From contig CM057843.1 of NCBI GenBank assembly GCA_030068075.1, positions 12,666,001-12,730,000 of the forward strand: a stretch of DNA of 64,000 nt, given 5' to 3'. Shown here one piece after another: positions 19,804 to 32,674 of the stretch. This DNA is from Paguma larvata. Lineage: Eukaryota; Chordata; Mammalia; Carnivora; Viverridae. Both the position numbers and the translations under genes were made by a program. The notes beneath the pieces were generated by a model that did not search any database, had not been told where the DNA came from, and saw only the letters and a list, made by a program, of their open reading frames with translations. Position 1 is the first letter of the stretch. The number at the start of each line of letters is the position of its first letter.

Positions 19804-22800
19804 AAGCTGGGATCTGATGAAGAAATTCATCAGGAAAAGGACAGAGAGAGAATTCCAGAAAGAGCAACAGCCCAGGCAGAGGCTGGGGGCAGAGCGGCCT
19901 GCGGAAGAGGCCGCGCCCCGGGGTTGTTCGGAATGCTGCTCTAGTGCGTGGGAAGTCACTGGTGGGGAGAAGCAGAGCTGGACACCAGTCAGCCGCTGGG
20001 CAGGAGGGCCAGTAATGGGGGCCGCGGGGGCCGCGGGAGCCCAGCCACAGCCCAGAGGGGACCGATGCAGGGTTCCAGAGAATTCGGTTGCGTGCTCCAT
20101 GCTGGGCTGGCTCCAGCTCCTCCGCCCGAATTCACTCCCGTCATCCAGGAAGCACAGAAGTCGCCCGGCCCAGGGTGCATGCGGCAGAGGCAGCAATGGA
20201 AATGGAAACTTCTCGCTGACATGCTGGCCTGAGGAGGCTTCCCAGGGGAATGGCCCTGCAGGAGAAGCCATCTGCTGGGAAGCAGATGGAGATTCCTCAC
20301 GAAGGGGAGCTCTAGGGCCAGGGATGGGCGGAGGGCCCTGCAGTGGCTGGACCCGGACCCGGGCCTCCGTCCACCTGTGGCTCCTTTTCCCTTCCTTCTC
20401 CAGTGGGAAGAGAGGAAGGGAAGGGCCCCGTGGAAACACTCGCCAAGCTCCCTCAGCACCCACTCCCCGCAAAGCTCTCCGGGCCATTCTCTCCGGGGTC
20501 AGCAGAGAAAGCAGGCAAGGCCCTTCCCGAGGGTTCCGTTCAGGCACCCTGGGCACCGCCTGGCCCGCGGACACCCCGGGACCACAGGCGTCAGGTTTCT
20601 TGGAATGGCGCGGCCCGGCCCCAATCGGGTGATCCATGCTGTTCTAGCTCCTCCATTAAGCCAGGAAGGCACAGTCCATTCCCCACGGAAAGTTAATGGA
20701 GGGGTGAGTGGCTCTGTGAGCCAGGCTCCATAATAGAATGAAATCACAGGAGGCAATTTCCTCTGGAAACATTCTGCGCTGGGGGTGAGAGTGGAGAGAC
20801 TCATTCATTCGTCTCGGGTTCTATTTTTAAAAGCTGGATTGAGCTTTCGGTCACCGGTGTGACTTGAGGATGTCTGTGCTCTGCCCCCCTGAAATCCCGG
20901 AACCCAGAGTGGAGGCGGAGACAGGGCGTCGCAGCCCACTGCGTCCCCGCCACACACCAGGCACCCGGCTCCGCCACACTTGGCGCCCGCCGTCCGGAGA
21001 CCGGCCCGTGGCCGTGGCCGTCCGCGACTGGCCAGCGCTGACCAACTTCGGTCCTTCGAGGACACGCTCACGTGTTCTCCAGGTGACCTGGAAGGGCAGT
21101 TCACTTCCCTTGCTACCTTTCAGCCTCGGGGGAACGCGCTCCTCGGGGTTCAGCCGCACCGAGCAAAACCGTTCATGGACCCTAGGCGTCTGGTTCGCAG
21201 ACTTATTTTTTTTCTTAACCCGCCTTAACATAAACCTACGAGTACTAAAGCAAAGCAAAACAAAAATGGGCACCTATGTAACCCCTTGAAAAATCGTCAG
21301 ACGTCTAGAATTTAGGGCTACGATGCCGTGCTGATCCTGTACGTTAGATGAACACATCGCCTTTTCAAAGTGTTTCCAAAACCCATCACGGCCAAGAGAG
21401 AGTCTGTTTTATCTTATATGTGAGGAAACAGAGCGGTTGGGGGTGGGGCAGGGGAGGAGCCTGGGCGATAACTAGTCTCCTCGGTGGGCCTCAGGGTGGG
21501 GAGGGGTGGGCGGGCAGTTGGCCTGGGGGCGGGGCCCTAATTTTGCCTTATTTTTGCTTTTGCCAGCTGGAAGTCCTCAGCCCCCTCTCCCCGGGCCCTG
21601 ACCCCAATATCCGGGCCCACCCTGTTGAGCCACAGGCTCCTCGAACTCCAAAAGCCAGGTGCCGTTGGCCTCAAAGTAGCCTCACGCAGACTCCCCGGCC
21701 CCCCTCCCGGTCAGCAGCCAGTACTCCAGCTCTGCCGCCCGCACCGAGGGGCTGCGGGCCTCTGCTTCCAGACGTCCCCGCACAGTCCCCACCCACAGCT
21801 CCCCGGCCCAGGCGGGCTACGACAGAACTCCAGGCATTAGACATGAGAGGCGTCTGAGGGGACCCCCTCATTCCCACGCCGGCCACTTGCCCAATCGCAG
21901 GATTCTGAGTCCGCATGGACCTCTGGCTCCTCCCCTGCTCTGGCCTCGGCCTCCACCTGGCTCCTGCCCCAGCCTCCTCCCTGCCAGAGAGCCTCCACTC
22001 CGGATCCCACGCCTCGCCAAGGGCCTCGCCAAGGCAAAGCCCCAACCAACGCCCGCTCGGCCCGCAGAGTTAAGGCTGACCCCCGTGCCCCTCCTGGTCC
22101 CACCGCCTGGATCTCCCTTCCGCCGAGGGGCAGGCAGGCCTCCAAGGGGCTCCCCGGCGCAGGCCCGCAGATCCCCTCCCACTGGGTGTGGACGGCTCTC
22201 TGAACACCAGGGCATCGCTTCCCGATGGGGCTAAGTGAGGGCATTTCCAGCTGTAATTACAGTTCCTTGGAAAGGAAATCAACCCGGTCAAGTGGGGATA
22301 GACTGGGGAACCTTTCACGGAGGGCCTGGAGGGCAGAGAGAAGTCCCGGAGACTTTCTCCCCGGGCCCGGAAGAGCCAAGCACCGTGCCGCGGGGAGGAC
22401 CTCGTGCCCGGCAGCAGTGGGGACACCAGGAGCTGAGCGCCTCGGCCCTATAGCAACAGGCCTCTGCGTCCTTCCGCACCCCGGGGGCCCAGGAGAGGCC
22501 CCACCCTGTTTTCCAGCCGTGTGCTCGCTGAACCTTCTGACAGCCCTCCTCTGCAGTGGACTGCCCCCATCTGCCCCATTTGCTGGCGCCTTTGCGTGGC
22601 CACTGGCCCATCGGGTCTGTCCTGCCCGCATCCTGTGAGCGGTGCCAGCAGGGCCCCGGACACGGCCATGCCTGGCCCACAGATGGCCGCAGGGACAGAG
22701 AGCCACGCTGTGCACCCGCCCCAGGGCAGCTAGCACACGGAGGGGGAGGAGGTTTGCTACCCTCACCCCGTTTCTGCTGGAGGCGCGTCCCACGAAGTCA

Positions 22801-23479
22801 CCTGCTCGGCCACCCCCGTACTTTCATGCCGCTGTTTCCACAAGACCCCCGGCAATTCGGAAGCGTCCTGGAATACAGCTCCACTGAGGGAGTGCCCGCT
22901 ACGCCCGAGGCCCCCTGAGGCCCTGCCCTGACGCTGCGGTCCTGGCGGAAGGTGGCGGGCGGGACGGGGCAAACGCAGCACCAGCCCGGGGAGCCTGGGC
23001 CCCGCCTGGCTGCCCGCACGCTGCCATCCCGGCCCCGGGCCACCAGGCTCCCACTGAGACTGGCGGTGCAGGGGCTGCAGCCGGCAGGGAGGGGACTTCA
23101 ACAGAGGCCCCCGGCCCTTCAGGCCGCCCTCTCCTCCACGCTCCACGGCCAGAGCGAACAGGCTGTCGCTAACGGCCTCCGGATAAGGAGCCTATTCATC
23201 CTGCCCGAGGCCCCCAGACCACTTCTGGTTGCCCAGCTGGTGCAGAGCAGCTGACACGGATGTCTGGCCCTGCCCCTTGTACCCGTCCGCGGCCACGGGG
23301 CCCGGGCTTCACGCCCGGCAGAGCCGCTGCCCGGTGGTCTCTTGACACCCCTGCCCAGGGCTTTGACAGGCACGTGATCTGAGCTCCACGCAGTTGTGTG
23401 CCCGTGCTTGTGCACACTCTCTGCCCCGCCCTCCGCCCCCCTGCTGCTCCCCCCGCCCCCCATCACGGAAGCTGCGGCT

Positions 23480-23765
23480 TACAGACAGAAAGGAACGGAC
23501 ACATTGGAATTGTCCAGAATGGGCAAATGCATAGGGATGGAAAGCAAATTCAGATTTTCCGGGGTCCTGGGGTGAGGCGGGGGGCGGGGGCTTAGTGGGT
23601 CCAGGGTTTTCGTTTGGGGTGGAGAAAGTTCTAGATTTAGACCAAAGTGGTTGTCCAACATTACGAGTGTACTAAACATCACCGAGCTGTGTACTCTAAA
23701 ATGGCTAAGTGGCAAATTTCGTGCTATGTGTATTTTACCACAAAAGAAAAAGAAAACATATCTCG
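23480..23765 (+). mobile_element. L1 3'-end remnant
   Basis: Follows the old mammalian L1 3' tail order: 'gtccagaatgggcaaatgcatag', a G-rich stretch, 'gagaaagttctagattta', 'actaaacatcaccgagctgtg', then an A-rich end. Diverged. Confidence 0.65.
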
Positions 23766-24519
23766 AAGAATCAAACGACCCATGTGTGGAAAAGGGTCCT
23801 CGGGAAACTGTGAGGGGGCTGTCGGCTACAGGCAGGAGCTGGTCTTCCCAGGCTTCTCACAGGCCTTTCTGGAAGCCCCACTGCCTGATCACCACCCTGG
23901 CAGAGGGAAGGGCAAGTGGGAGAAGGGGGGGAGGGGAGGAGCCTGCTGATCGGGAAGGTGAACAGAAAACAGTCCTGCCTGTGAGCATCCTCTCGCTCCT
24001 CCCAGAAACCTCCTGGGGTGGCCAGTCCAACCCAGAGAGAAGTCATGGCCCGGAAGGCAGACCCCGGGCCACACCAACGCCAATACCGAGAAGCCCGTGA
24101 GAAGGGCCGTGTCCGATAAGAAACTGGACACGGCGGGACCTCCTCCCAGCTCTCCCGGCCCCGGGAGAATAAGCCAGAGAGGTCTTCGCCGGTGTACACA
24201 CGGCTGGAGCTGGGCTGCCGGCAGGCCTGTCCGCTCGGCCTCCTGGGAACCCGCAGTGCCGGGCTGGGGGGCTGCAGGAAGGAGGCACCGGGGACCCGGG
24301 GCCCTCTAGCTTCTGCCTCCTGCTGGCCTCCTGCGCAAGCGTTGCCTAATCCAGGCGTCACACTCCGTTACCCACTTCCTCCTGGCGTGCAGAATGGAGT
24401 GTGACGGTCTCACCGTGTCACTGCCCCACTCTTGCCACCACACAATGCCCCCGACGCAGGGTGGTGTCTGCTCAGCCCGGGATCCCCTGCCGGCCACACA
24501 CTCAGTGAGGAGCTGGTCA

Positions 24520-24662
24520 CTGAGGGACGGATGACCCCTCCCGGGAGAGGATCTAGGACTCCGGCCCCATTTCAGACAGGAGACGGAGAGAGCCTAAGTG
24601 ACCTGCTCCAAGGCCGCCCGTCGGGAGCAGAGCCGAGGTCGGCCCAGGGCGCCCGCCCCTCC
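24520..24662 (-). mobile_element. MIR SINE remnant
   Basis: Antisense MIR core: 'cccatttcagacaggagacgg' followed by 'agtgacctgctccaaggccg'. Diverged. Confidence 0.5.
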
Positions 24663-24764
24663 CCCAGGCTGCTCTGACTCATGCTCCCTCGCAGGGTCCT
24701 GGATGTCATCTTCCAGGTGGGCCTGGGTGCCCAAAGGCAGCAATGGGGCTTCCCCTGCGTGGAG

Positions 24765-24957
24765 AGCAGGGCCTGGCAAACCACAGCCTGGGGCCAAATC
24801 TGGCCCGGCTGGCTGTGCTTGCAAATGAAGTTTTATTGGAACTCGGTTGCACTCAACTCTACATGCTGACGGGCTGTAGTTACAACAGAGACACGTGGCC
24901 CTCGGAGTCAAAAATACTTATTATCTGGCTCTTACAGAAAAAGTTGGCTGGCACCTG
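24765..24957 (-). mobile_element. hAT-Charlie-type non-autonomous DNA transposon, inverted copy
   Basis: Reads 'ccacagcctggggccaaatc', 'gaagttttattggaac' and 'cttacagaaaaagttggctg', and ends at CACCTG. This is the widespread mammalian CAGGGGTCGGCAAACT element in reverse orientation. The exact subfamily name is not certain. Confidence 0.65.
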
Positions 24958-25021
24958 ACGTGGAAACTCATAGAATTATGGATCTGGCTGAGTTAGAAGG
25001 GACTTTAGTCGCCAACTAGTC

Positions 25022-25150
25022 CAGGGGCTGACAAACTTTTTCACAAAAGGCCAGATAATAAGTATTTTCAGCTTTGTGGGCTGAGAGGCAAAACCTGGGA
25101 TATCACGTAGACACTTAGAGAACCATTTAAAGTGAAGCTATGCATACAAG
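25022..25150 (+). mobile_element. hAT-Charlie-type element, second (direct) copy
   Basis: Starts CAGGGGCTGACAAACTTTTT and continues 'ggccagataataagtatt', the same terminal sequence as the neighbour but in opposite orientation. The two copies form an inverted repeat about 65 bp apart. The 3' end is unclear. Confidence 0.6.
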
Positions 25151-25174
25151 CCAACAGCAACAAACAAACAAACA

Positions 25175-25311
25175 AAACAACGTGACTTAAAAATGAGCAA
25201 AGGACTTGAATAGACGTTTCTCAAAAGAAGAGACAAATGGTCAGTAAGCCTGTGAAAAAACGCTCAGGGGAACACAGATCAAAACGGTTCACACCCTTAA
25301 GGACATTATCG
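25175..25311 (+). mobile_element. L1 ORF2 3' fragment
   Basis: 'gagcaaaggacttgaatag', 'gtttctcaaaagaagagac' and 'gaacacagatcaaaac' are the typical 3' part of L1 ORF2 in sense. It has decayed and has no coding capacity. Confidence 0.65.
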
Positions 25312-25360
25312 GGGCGTCTGGGGGGCTCAGCAGGTTCAGGCTCAGCCTTAACAAGGAAGG
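25312..25360 (+). mobile_element. Truncated carnivore SINE head
   Basis: Only the GGGGCGTCTGGGGGGCTCAG head and a short part of the body are present. No A-tail follows. Confidence 0.4.
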
Positions 25361-25382
25361 ACATCCTTCTAAAAAAATTCAA

Positions 25383-25876
25383 AATACTTTTATTTTTACC
25401 GGCTTTACTGAGATAGAATTGACATATTCCCTTGTGTGAGGTTAAGGCATACGGTGTGATGACTCGATGTACGAATACATTATAAAATGATTAGCAAGAT
25501 AATGTGGTTAGACCTCCACAGGGTCATTTGTGTGTGTGTGTGTGTGCGCGTACGCGCGTGCGTGCACGCGGTGAGTTTTCTAAGACCTACTCCCATAGCA
25601 ACTTTCAAGTATACGAGACAGTATTGAGCATACGGTCCGCCTGCTGGGCACTCGATCTCCAGAACTTACCCATCTTGTAACTGGAAGTCTGTAGCCTTTG
25701 GCCAACATCTCCCTGTTTCCCCCACTCCCGGCCCCCCGCTTCCACAAATCTACTCCCTGGTTCAATGACTCAGATATTTTTAGATCCCACATATAAGCAG
25801 ACTTGGGCACTGCCAGTCCTCGTGGCTAGCTCATTCCACTCAGCGTTATGAGGCAGATTCTGACACGTGTTCCAAC
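25383..25876 (-). mobile_element. L1 3' region, antisense
   Basis: Begins with the reversed L1 tail ('ggctttactgagatagaatt') and contains a (TG)n stretch at 25530-25546, then 'gatcccacatataagcag'. It is diverged and interrupted. Confidence 0.6.
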
Positions 25877-26050
25877 AGGGATGAGCCTTAAGGATATTGC
25901 GCTAAATGAAATCAGCCAGACCCGAAAGAACAAATACCATCTGATTCCACTTGCGTGCGGTCCCTAGAGCAGCTCATGAGACGTGAAAAGGCAGGCGGCT
26001 GGCGGGGTGGGGCCTTTGCGGCATCGTCTGCCACCCCTGAACAGGTTCAA
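25877..26050 (+). mobile_element. L1 3' region, sense
   Basis: 'gatgagccttaaggatattg', 'gctaaatgaaatcagccag' and a following G-rich part match the L1 sense 3' region. It abuts the antisense fragment head to head. Confidence 0.55.
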
Positions 26051-26090
26051 CAACTAGTTGGGAGGCAGAACAGAGAGGGTACGGGATTCG

Positions 26091-26120
26091 ATCATTCATT
26101 CATTCATTCATTCATTCATT
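26091..26120 (+). repeat. (TTCA)n microsatellite
   Basis: About seven perfect ATTC/TTCA units, a good polymorphic-marker candidate. Confidence 0.9.
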
Positions 26121-26444
26121 CCAAAGGGTGAGAGTGTCTGCAGGCCCTCTGGGCAAAGGCTCCTCAGGGAAGAAAACAAAGGGAAAAATCAGGGAAGCCG
26201 GAGAGTAGCTAACAGGGCCGGACTGCGGGCCAGGACCTGGGCTGCGGAACGAGGAAGGAGCCTGTTTGGGTCTCCCTGCCAGCGGAGTTTTCCGAGTAAT
26301 CGAGAGAGGGACCCCACAGGGGAGGAAGGCAGACGGCAGCACCGGAGGCCCGAACATGTCAGCAGCCGACCGGGAGTGCGGGTCTCGTCACCAGAGCAGA
26401 CACGAATGGCCTGGCACCGCCTGCACAGCTTCTCTGCTGGGAGG

Positions 26445-26535
26445 GCACCTTCCCCTACACCCTCCCTTCCCCCACCTCTACCCTTCCTCCTCCCTTCCCC
26501 CTCACCCCTTCCCCTCCCCCTCCCTCCCCCTGCTT
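26445..26535 (+). repeat. Pyrimidine-rich tract
   Basis: About 90 bases almost wholly C and T (CCCTTCC/CCTCCCC blocks) on the plus strand, hence a purine tract in the PEMT sense strand. Confidence 0.85.
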
Positions 26536-28264
26536 CGGCACCCCTCCAAGCGGGAACCCACGGTGAGGTCCGTCTCAGCCGCACAGTGAGGGAGGTTAGC
26601 GCAGGAGGGCAAAGTAGCCCCTCGCCAACTGCAAACCCGCCCTGGTACAGGAATCCACCGCCCTGGCTCTGAAACCCTCCTGGCTCCCTGTTTCCGACCA
26701 CATCCCAGGTGTGGCCTGACCCCACAATCTTACCTGACCCAACCCCACGGGCCACCCCACCTCCGCTCGTGCCCAGCCAGGCCAGGGACAGCTAAGGATC
26801 ACCGGGGGTGCGTGTGCAAGTGACGGAGGCAGGCCCCCCATTTCATAGGAGCCCCTTGGTCACATGTTGGTCAGGGCCAAGAATGGCCTGTCTGGGCCAG
26901 CCCCTCTCCCCGCCCCCCCCCCAACCCCAGGCAGGCCACGTGCTCAAGGGTGGGCACGGCGGCAGGGAGAGCCAGATCTCGCTGTGACCCTGGCACCGTG
27001 ACCGCAGTCAGGGAGGCCCAGGGGACAGAAGGATGGCGCCAAGGAGCGAGCAACTTGCTGACGCATCTAGAGCACTCCTCCGTGTTTCGGACTGCACTGG
27101 AGCCTCTGAGCCGTCCTGTGACCTCTCTCTCCGGGGTCAGGGGTCAGCTGGGCTCCCAGGGCAGGCTCGGTCCACTCTACATTTAGCCTGAGTGCTCACT
27201 GACTGCCTCTGAGCCGACCACCCGGCTCACGGGACGGACCCCATCCTGAGCCTCCTGGGGCTCACGGTCAGTCGAGGCGCAGGTCTTACGTTGTACCTAC
27301 AAATGGACGAGGGGCTCTGTCCGAGCCGGGCTGCAGCGGGTCGGCACACTGGGGCCTGGGCACACAGGGCGTAGCCGGGAGGTGTCACGGGTGCCAGGAG
27401 CTAACGCGGGAGAGGCCAGATCTGACAGGAGTGAGGCAGCAGGAAGAGTCAGAGATGGGGCCTTGGCAGGGGAAGGGGGGGAGGTGGTCCTGAGCTGGCT
27501 GACATGGCCGGGGCCAGGTGACAAACAGGTGTCATTCTTTACCGCAATGGGGAGCGGGATGGGGGACCTACGCAGGGCCGACAGAGACAGGCTCCCCAAG
27601 AAGGGCCAGCACATCCAAGTCAGCCGGGTGTGCCTCCTGGCTCAACTGCTCACCAGCCTTGCCCCCCATCTGATGCGCGGGCTCAAATACCCGCCCCCAG
27701 GGGGTTATGGTGACCGCGAGGAGCCACGGTAGGAGCCCAGCATGGCTGCCCGCGCCTGGCGCTCAGTGACGGCAGCCATTCAGGGCACTGACTGATGCTT
27801 CTGGACACCTGGGCTGAGGGTTGTGGGGCCCGAGCCCTCCCCTGGCTGTGTGCAGGCCAGGGGGCCAGGACGAGGGCGAGTTCTCTCCAGCCCTCTACCC
27901 TTCCTCGGCCTCACCACAGTGACCGGCCCTCCTCCTGACCCTGGGACCATGGGCCTGCGGTCCAGAGGGCAGTCCTGGGGCACGGCTCACTGAAGATCAA
28001 GCCCCGTCTTCCAGAGTGGGGGCCTGGTCTCCCAGCTTGGGCTCAAACATGCTACCGACCGCTGCCCAGCTGAAGGCAGCCCAGGCCCCCCTCCATTTTA
28101 AAGGGTGACACCCCACACAGCAAGGATAGGCAAATAGGGCCATCCCCCTCTCCCCTGACCCCTCCTCCACCCACGAGCCCAGCCCAAGGTCGCACCGGCA
28201 GGGTGAGCGCCTAAGCAGGAGTCTTCTCCCTAAGCTGCTGTCCAACGCGAAGCAGCCTGGACTC

Positions 28265-28490
28265 CGCCCGCATCAGGCCCCGTGAGCTGTAAAACCTCGG
28301 ACAAACCGTTGCTTCCTGCCAAGCCTCACTTTCCGCATCCGTACAACAGAACCCTTCTCTGCTGGGAGACGACAAATGTGACCACCCCCTGGGGTCGGAG
28401 GGCCTGGAAGCCGGTCAGCACACGGGCCGTGCGGGCCTGGAGGTCCCAAGCCCAGTGCCCTCTGTGCGGTGAGTAAGGCCTCGCTGGAGA
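28265..28490 (+). mobile_element. MIR SINE remnant
   Basis: 'aaacctcggacaaaccg', 'cctcactttccgcatccgta' and a later '..gcacacgggcc' follow the MIR sense order. Diverged. Confidence 0.5.
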
Positions 28491-29643
28491 AGCGTCTTGT
28501 GTCATTTAACCCAGGGCGGGGGCCCGCACCCCCTCTGAGGACCAGCCATCCGGGCCTGGCCTGGAGCAGGAAGTAAGGAAACAACAGGCAGACGCAAAGG
28601 CGAGGAAGCAAAGGCCAGGAGGCAAATGTCCCCGGGGAAGGCGGCCTTTCCTGACCACACTCCCTCTCCTCACTCACGGGAAGGCCGGGCTCGTGATGGT
28701 GGGAAGGCTGCAGGGTGTACGGCAAGGGTACACGGAGAGGGAAGGCCGGGCCCCGGCTCTGCCGGTGTGGGCCCCGTCCACACGCACGGCCCTGCCCTGG
28801 GCGTCTGCAGAGGCCACTTCCCACTTGCCAGGGACGGGGCATGGAGCCCAGCCTCCCCTCCTCACCCCGGGGCCCTCGGGGGAAGGCGGGCATTCAGAAC
28901 AAGGCGAGCACCCGACACTCGGCTCCCCCGCGATCACTCCCACGTGGGGGCCGGGGCCCCCAGGGCTTCTAGTCAGGCGGTGCGAGTCTCCTGTCCCCTT
29001 GCTCATTTTTTACGGCACCGCATGGGCCACGTTCGGGCCACGAGCTAGTGTGGGGCCCGCAGTGGTTTTCACAGAACAGAGAAGGTAGACCCCCAGCTCG
29101 GGCCGCATCTGACCGAGACGTCACTGCCCTGCCACGGCCCGCGGCCTCCAGGGCGCCACGCCTCCCGTCTGAGCATCAGCGCCCCCGCCACCAGGCCCAA
29201 GGACAGTGCTTTATCATCTGGAATGAGTTCGCCTGGCGGGAAGGCAACACATCAAGTCCAGACACGAGCTGAGTAGCTGGCCAACACCAGCCCGAGCCTG
29301 CGTGAGGCCCAGTCCCCAAGTGTCACCTGCCTTCTGGCCTGGCACTTCCTGCAGGGGATTCCCGCAGCAGCTTTGTCTACACACTCGAGACTGGGCCCCC
29401 CCCACCACCACCGCTGGCCTCATCCACGCCGCTCCTGCACACCTGCGCCCCAGGCACATGGCCACGAGGGGCCCCGGGGGCTCCCCCATCGATGGGAGTC
29501 TGACGGCCCAGAGAGGAAGGGGCGACTCTGTTCAGACGCAATGCGCCCGCACCCGGATGGACCCCCGGAACACTGACTGCGGGGGCTGCCCCTCAGGTGC
29601 GTGGATGCCTCCAGGGAAAGTGCTTGGCCCCGGGGGTGCTTAC

Positions 29644-29759
29644 CAGTGCGAGCGAAGGAGGTTCAGGAGCAAAATGGCAGCGCCCAGGGAGTAGCAGGCC
29701 AGGTAGGGGGATCGGAAGGCCTTGCTCAGCTTGCGCGTTCTCTGTTCCCATCTCGCAAC
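29644..29759 (-). CDS. PEMT: PEMT exon 3 (second membrane segment)
   Basis: A 116-base exon between a CACCGTTTAG acceptor and a GTAAGC donor. It encodes [20 protein letters not shown] then [18 protein letters not shown], with two bases of Cys70. It corresponds to residues 32-70 of the 199-residue enzyme: a basic loop followed by a membrane helix (ACYSL...LLLN). It differs from human at several positions but has no indel or stop. This is the most upstream PEMT exon in the window; the exon encoding the first 31 residues was not found to the right. Confidence 0.94.
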
Positions 29760-30582
29760 CTAAACGGTGCAGAGGAGAGAATAAGGCAACGCAAGATGTT
29801 CATGGGGGAGGATCCCGGGGCCGAGGGGCAGTGGGAGCACGTCTCTCTGCACTCTAAAACTCTGGAGCCCCCAGTCCGAGGAGGGGGAACTGCACGCAGC
29901 GGCTGCGTGTGGATCTCGGCCCAGCTCCGCGGGGACTGCCACACCTCCGGTCCCGTCTGGGGATCACAAGGGCCTTCTGGAAGCACACGACAAACACATG
30001 GAGCAGCAAGCAAAAAGAGACCTGAATCAGAAGACCACCTGAGCCAGAGCAGGGCTCTGACCAGCCTCGGGGCCTTGCTCCAAACCCAGCGCCCCGCCAC
30101 GCACATTCCCAGCAGTCTCGGCACACGACACAGAGGAGCAGCAGCCAACGGGGCACAAACGGGAGCTGCCGGGGAGGCGGGAACGCAGACCCAGCACCTA
30201 CGCCCCGCCTGCAGGGCGCTCTCACCCCTGAGGCAACCCCCACCCTCACCCCTCCCTCCCCAGCGCCCCCTAAGGCACAGACTTGCAAGGTTTTAATTTT
30301 AGCCACAGAATCCTTATTGTAGTTTTTCCAATGGGCCCTATCTGGACTGTCAACTTGCAACAGCTAACAGAGGAGCGCAGTGAACAGACGGCTCTGCTGG
30401 CCTCCAGGACCCCAGCCTCCTAACACACGCACGCTGCCTTTGCACCTGCTGCCCGGCGGGCGGCGGAGGGGGGAGCGCAGGCGGCGCTGCACAAAGGCAA
30501 ATGCACAGCAGGGGATGCCAAAGGGAAGTCAAGGTGGCTGTCTCCGGTGACGTGAGCAGGTCACCCACCTGGGCCCTGAACA

Positions 30583-30583
30583 C

Positions 30584-30628
<45 letters not shown>
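30583..30628 (+). repeat. (TG)n microsatellite
   Basis: An uninterrupted run of about 22 TG units. Confidence 0.95.
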
Positions 30629-30629
<1 letters not shown>

Positions 30630-31195
30630 CATACGGAGTGTCTTGAAGGTCCAGGCGGCCCTCTGTGGTCCTGGGATACACAGGAGGACTAGACCCTGGG
30701 GGCTGCTGAGGCCATTACCTCCATCACGGCCTTGGTGATGATTCTTTCTGCCGCCCAGCTCCACTTCCCGAACGAATCTGTCTTTCCCGGCAATTAATCA
30801 GTGAGAAAGTGACTAGCGGCCAAGGCCGCTGCCTCTCCGACTCTCCCCCTAGAGGCGGCGGCTCCTGTCCTCAGATTTCCCGGGCAGTAGAGGGCTGGAG
30901 GGAGAGGGTATGGGCTGGAGTTTACGGGAAGGAGGGGAGCGAGGCGGCTCCGGGGCCTTCCCCTCAATTCCAGATCTGTGGCTCTGTCGCTGCTCACTTC
31001 TCCCGGAAGGTAAACAAACCCTTTGTCCGGCTCCAGGCAGGCGGCTCCTGCTGACCCCATGGGAAGCTAGGCCTCATTCGGAAAGGAAGGGTTGAGCATT
31101 CAAGGGGCCGTGAAGGCACCACCCGGTGGCCTGCAGGTGGCAACGGCGGGGGGTGGAGGCCACGCAGGGACAGACTTCCTACTTCTCATGGCCAT

Positions 31196-32130
31196 TTCGA
31201 GGCTTCTAAAAACATCTTCTGAGATACAATTCCGCGTTTTGCAGTTGCACGACCATCGCCAGGGTCTAATCCCACAACACCTCCATCATCCCGCACGGAA
31301 ACCCGGTCCCCATTAGCGTCGCTCTGCGCCCCCTTCTCCAGCCCCTGGCAACCACTCATCTACTTTCTGTTTCGGTGGACTTACCTCTCTGGAAGTTTCA
31401 TAGAAACAGAACCTCATGACCTTTCGTGTCTGCCTTACTTCACTTCGCACAATGTTTTTGAGGTTCACCCACGCTGCAGCATGTGACTTTGTAAGCGAAT
31501 GACAGCCCCTTGTGTGGCTAGACCGCACTGTGTTCATCCATTCCGCCGGTGATGGACATTTTGGTTGTGTCTGCCCTTTGGCCACTACGGATAACGCTGC
31601 TGTGAACACCCGTGTAGCAGGTTGTGTGGACGTGCGTTTTCACTTCTCTCGGGTGTGTATCTGGGAGTGGAATTGCTGGGACGTAGGGAAAATCTATTTT
31701 TAACTCACTGAGGAGCTTCCGGACTGTCTTCCACAGCGGCTGCACCAGTTTCCATTCCTGGCAGCCGTGGGTCAGGGCTCCAATTTCCCCACGTCCTCGC
31801 TAACACGTGTCATTTCCCATTTTAGAACACCGCAGCCACTCTCGTGGGTGGTAAGTGGCAAGTCGCCCCATTTGAAATCCCCCCAAGTAATGATGACATT
31901 GAACACCCACGGGCCATTCGTGTGTCTTCTTTGGAGAAAAGTCTGTGCAAGTCCTTTGCCATTCTTTCTATTGGGTTGATTATCTTTTTGTTTGCTGGAC
32001 GAGTTCTTTATGCATTCTGGATGCCGGCCCTTTATCAGACATGATTCGCAGTATTTTCTTCCATTCTGTAGCAGTCTCTGCTTGCTTTACCATGTCCTTT
32101 ATGCACAAAAGCCTTTTAGGTAGGCGAACC
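31196..32130 (-). mobile_element. L1 ORF2 3' end and 3' region, antisense (about 0.9 kb)
   Basis: The plus strand reads the well-known antisense L1 order: 'agcccctggcaaccactc', 'ggagtggaattgctggga', 'ccacagcggctgcaccag', 'ttggagaaaagtctgtgcaag', 'tttatcagacatgattcgca', ending near 'tgcacaaaagccttttag'. It is old, with stops in all frames. Confidence 0.85.
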
Positions 32131-32674
32131 ACTTTGCCTTGTAGGAGCCAACCCAACTCAACCAACCGAGGTGTGCTTAGCACTGCACGGAGTACAGCCG
32201 AGGCTCAAAAAATCAGCGAACCACCAGGCCTGCCCTCAGGAAGCTCAGAGTCTACCAGGATAACGCGTGGAGTAGAGTTTGCATCTGTGCGCCTGACCCC
32301 ATAGCGCGAAAACCACCCAGGCAGACTTGCACTAAATCCGGGGGCTGTCTGGGGTGGTCTGACTTCAAGACAGGATGGGTGGCCTGCACAGGGTGCCTTC
32401 TGAAGGTCCCCCTGGAAGACACGGTCACGCTCCAAAGCAGCCCACCAAGAGGTATAAGACCAAGGGGTAAAGAGAAGCCCTCTCGGAGCGACTGCTCAGC
32501 AGAAAAGTAGATGCAAGTGTCCTTGGCCAGAGGAAGGAGCCCGGCATCAAACACGAACGCCAGACTCAAGCCACCAGGGGGGACAGGACACCCAGGCAGA
32601 GGGAGTTCCAGTGGCAGGAGGAGGGTTGGTGACCATCCAAGAACACTGGGGTTGGTCTATGGACAAAGATGCTC

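Larger units (their letters stand above)
16928..29643 (-). other. PEMT: PEMT intron 3
   Basis: A 12.7 kb intron between the GTAAGC donor of exon 3 and the acceptor of exon 4. It contains an ATCC array (17.9-18.3 kb), a young SINE (19.57 kb), old L1 and hAT pieces (23.5-26.05 kb), a TTCA microsatellite and MIR remnants (24.5 and 28.3 kb). The rest is GC-rich with nothing recognised. Confidence 0.85.
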
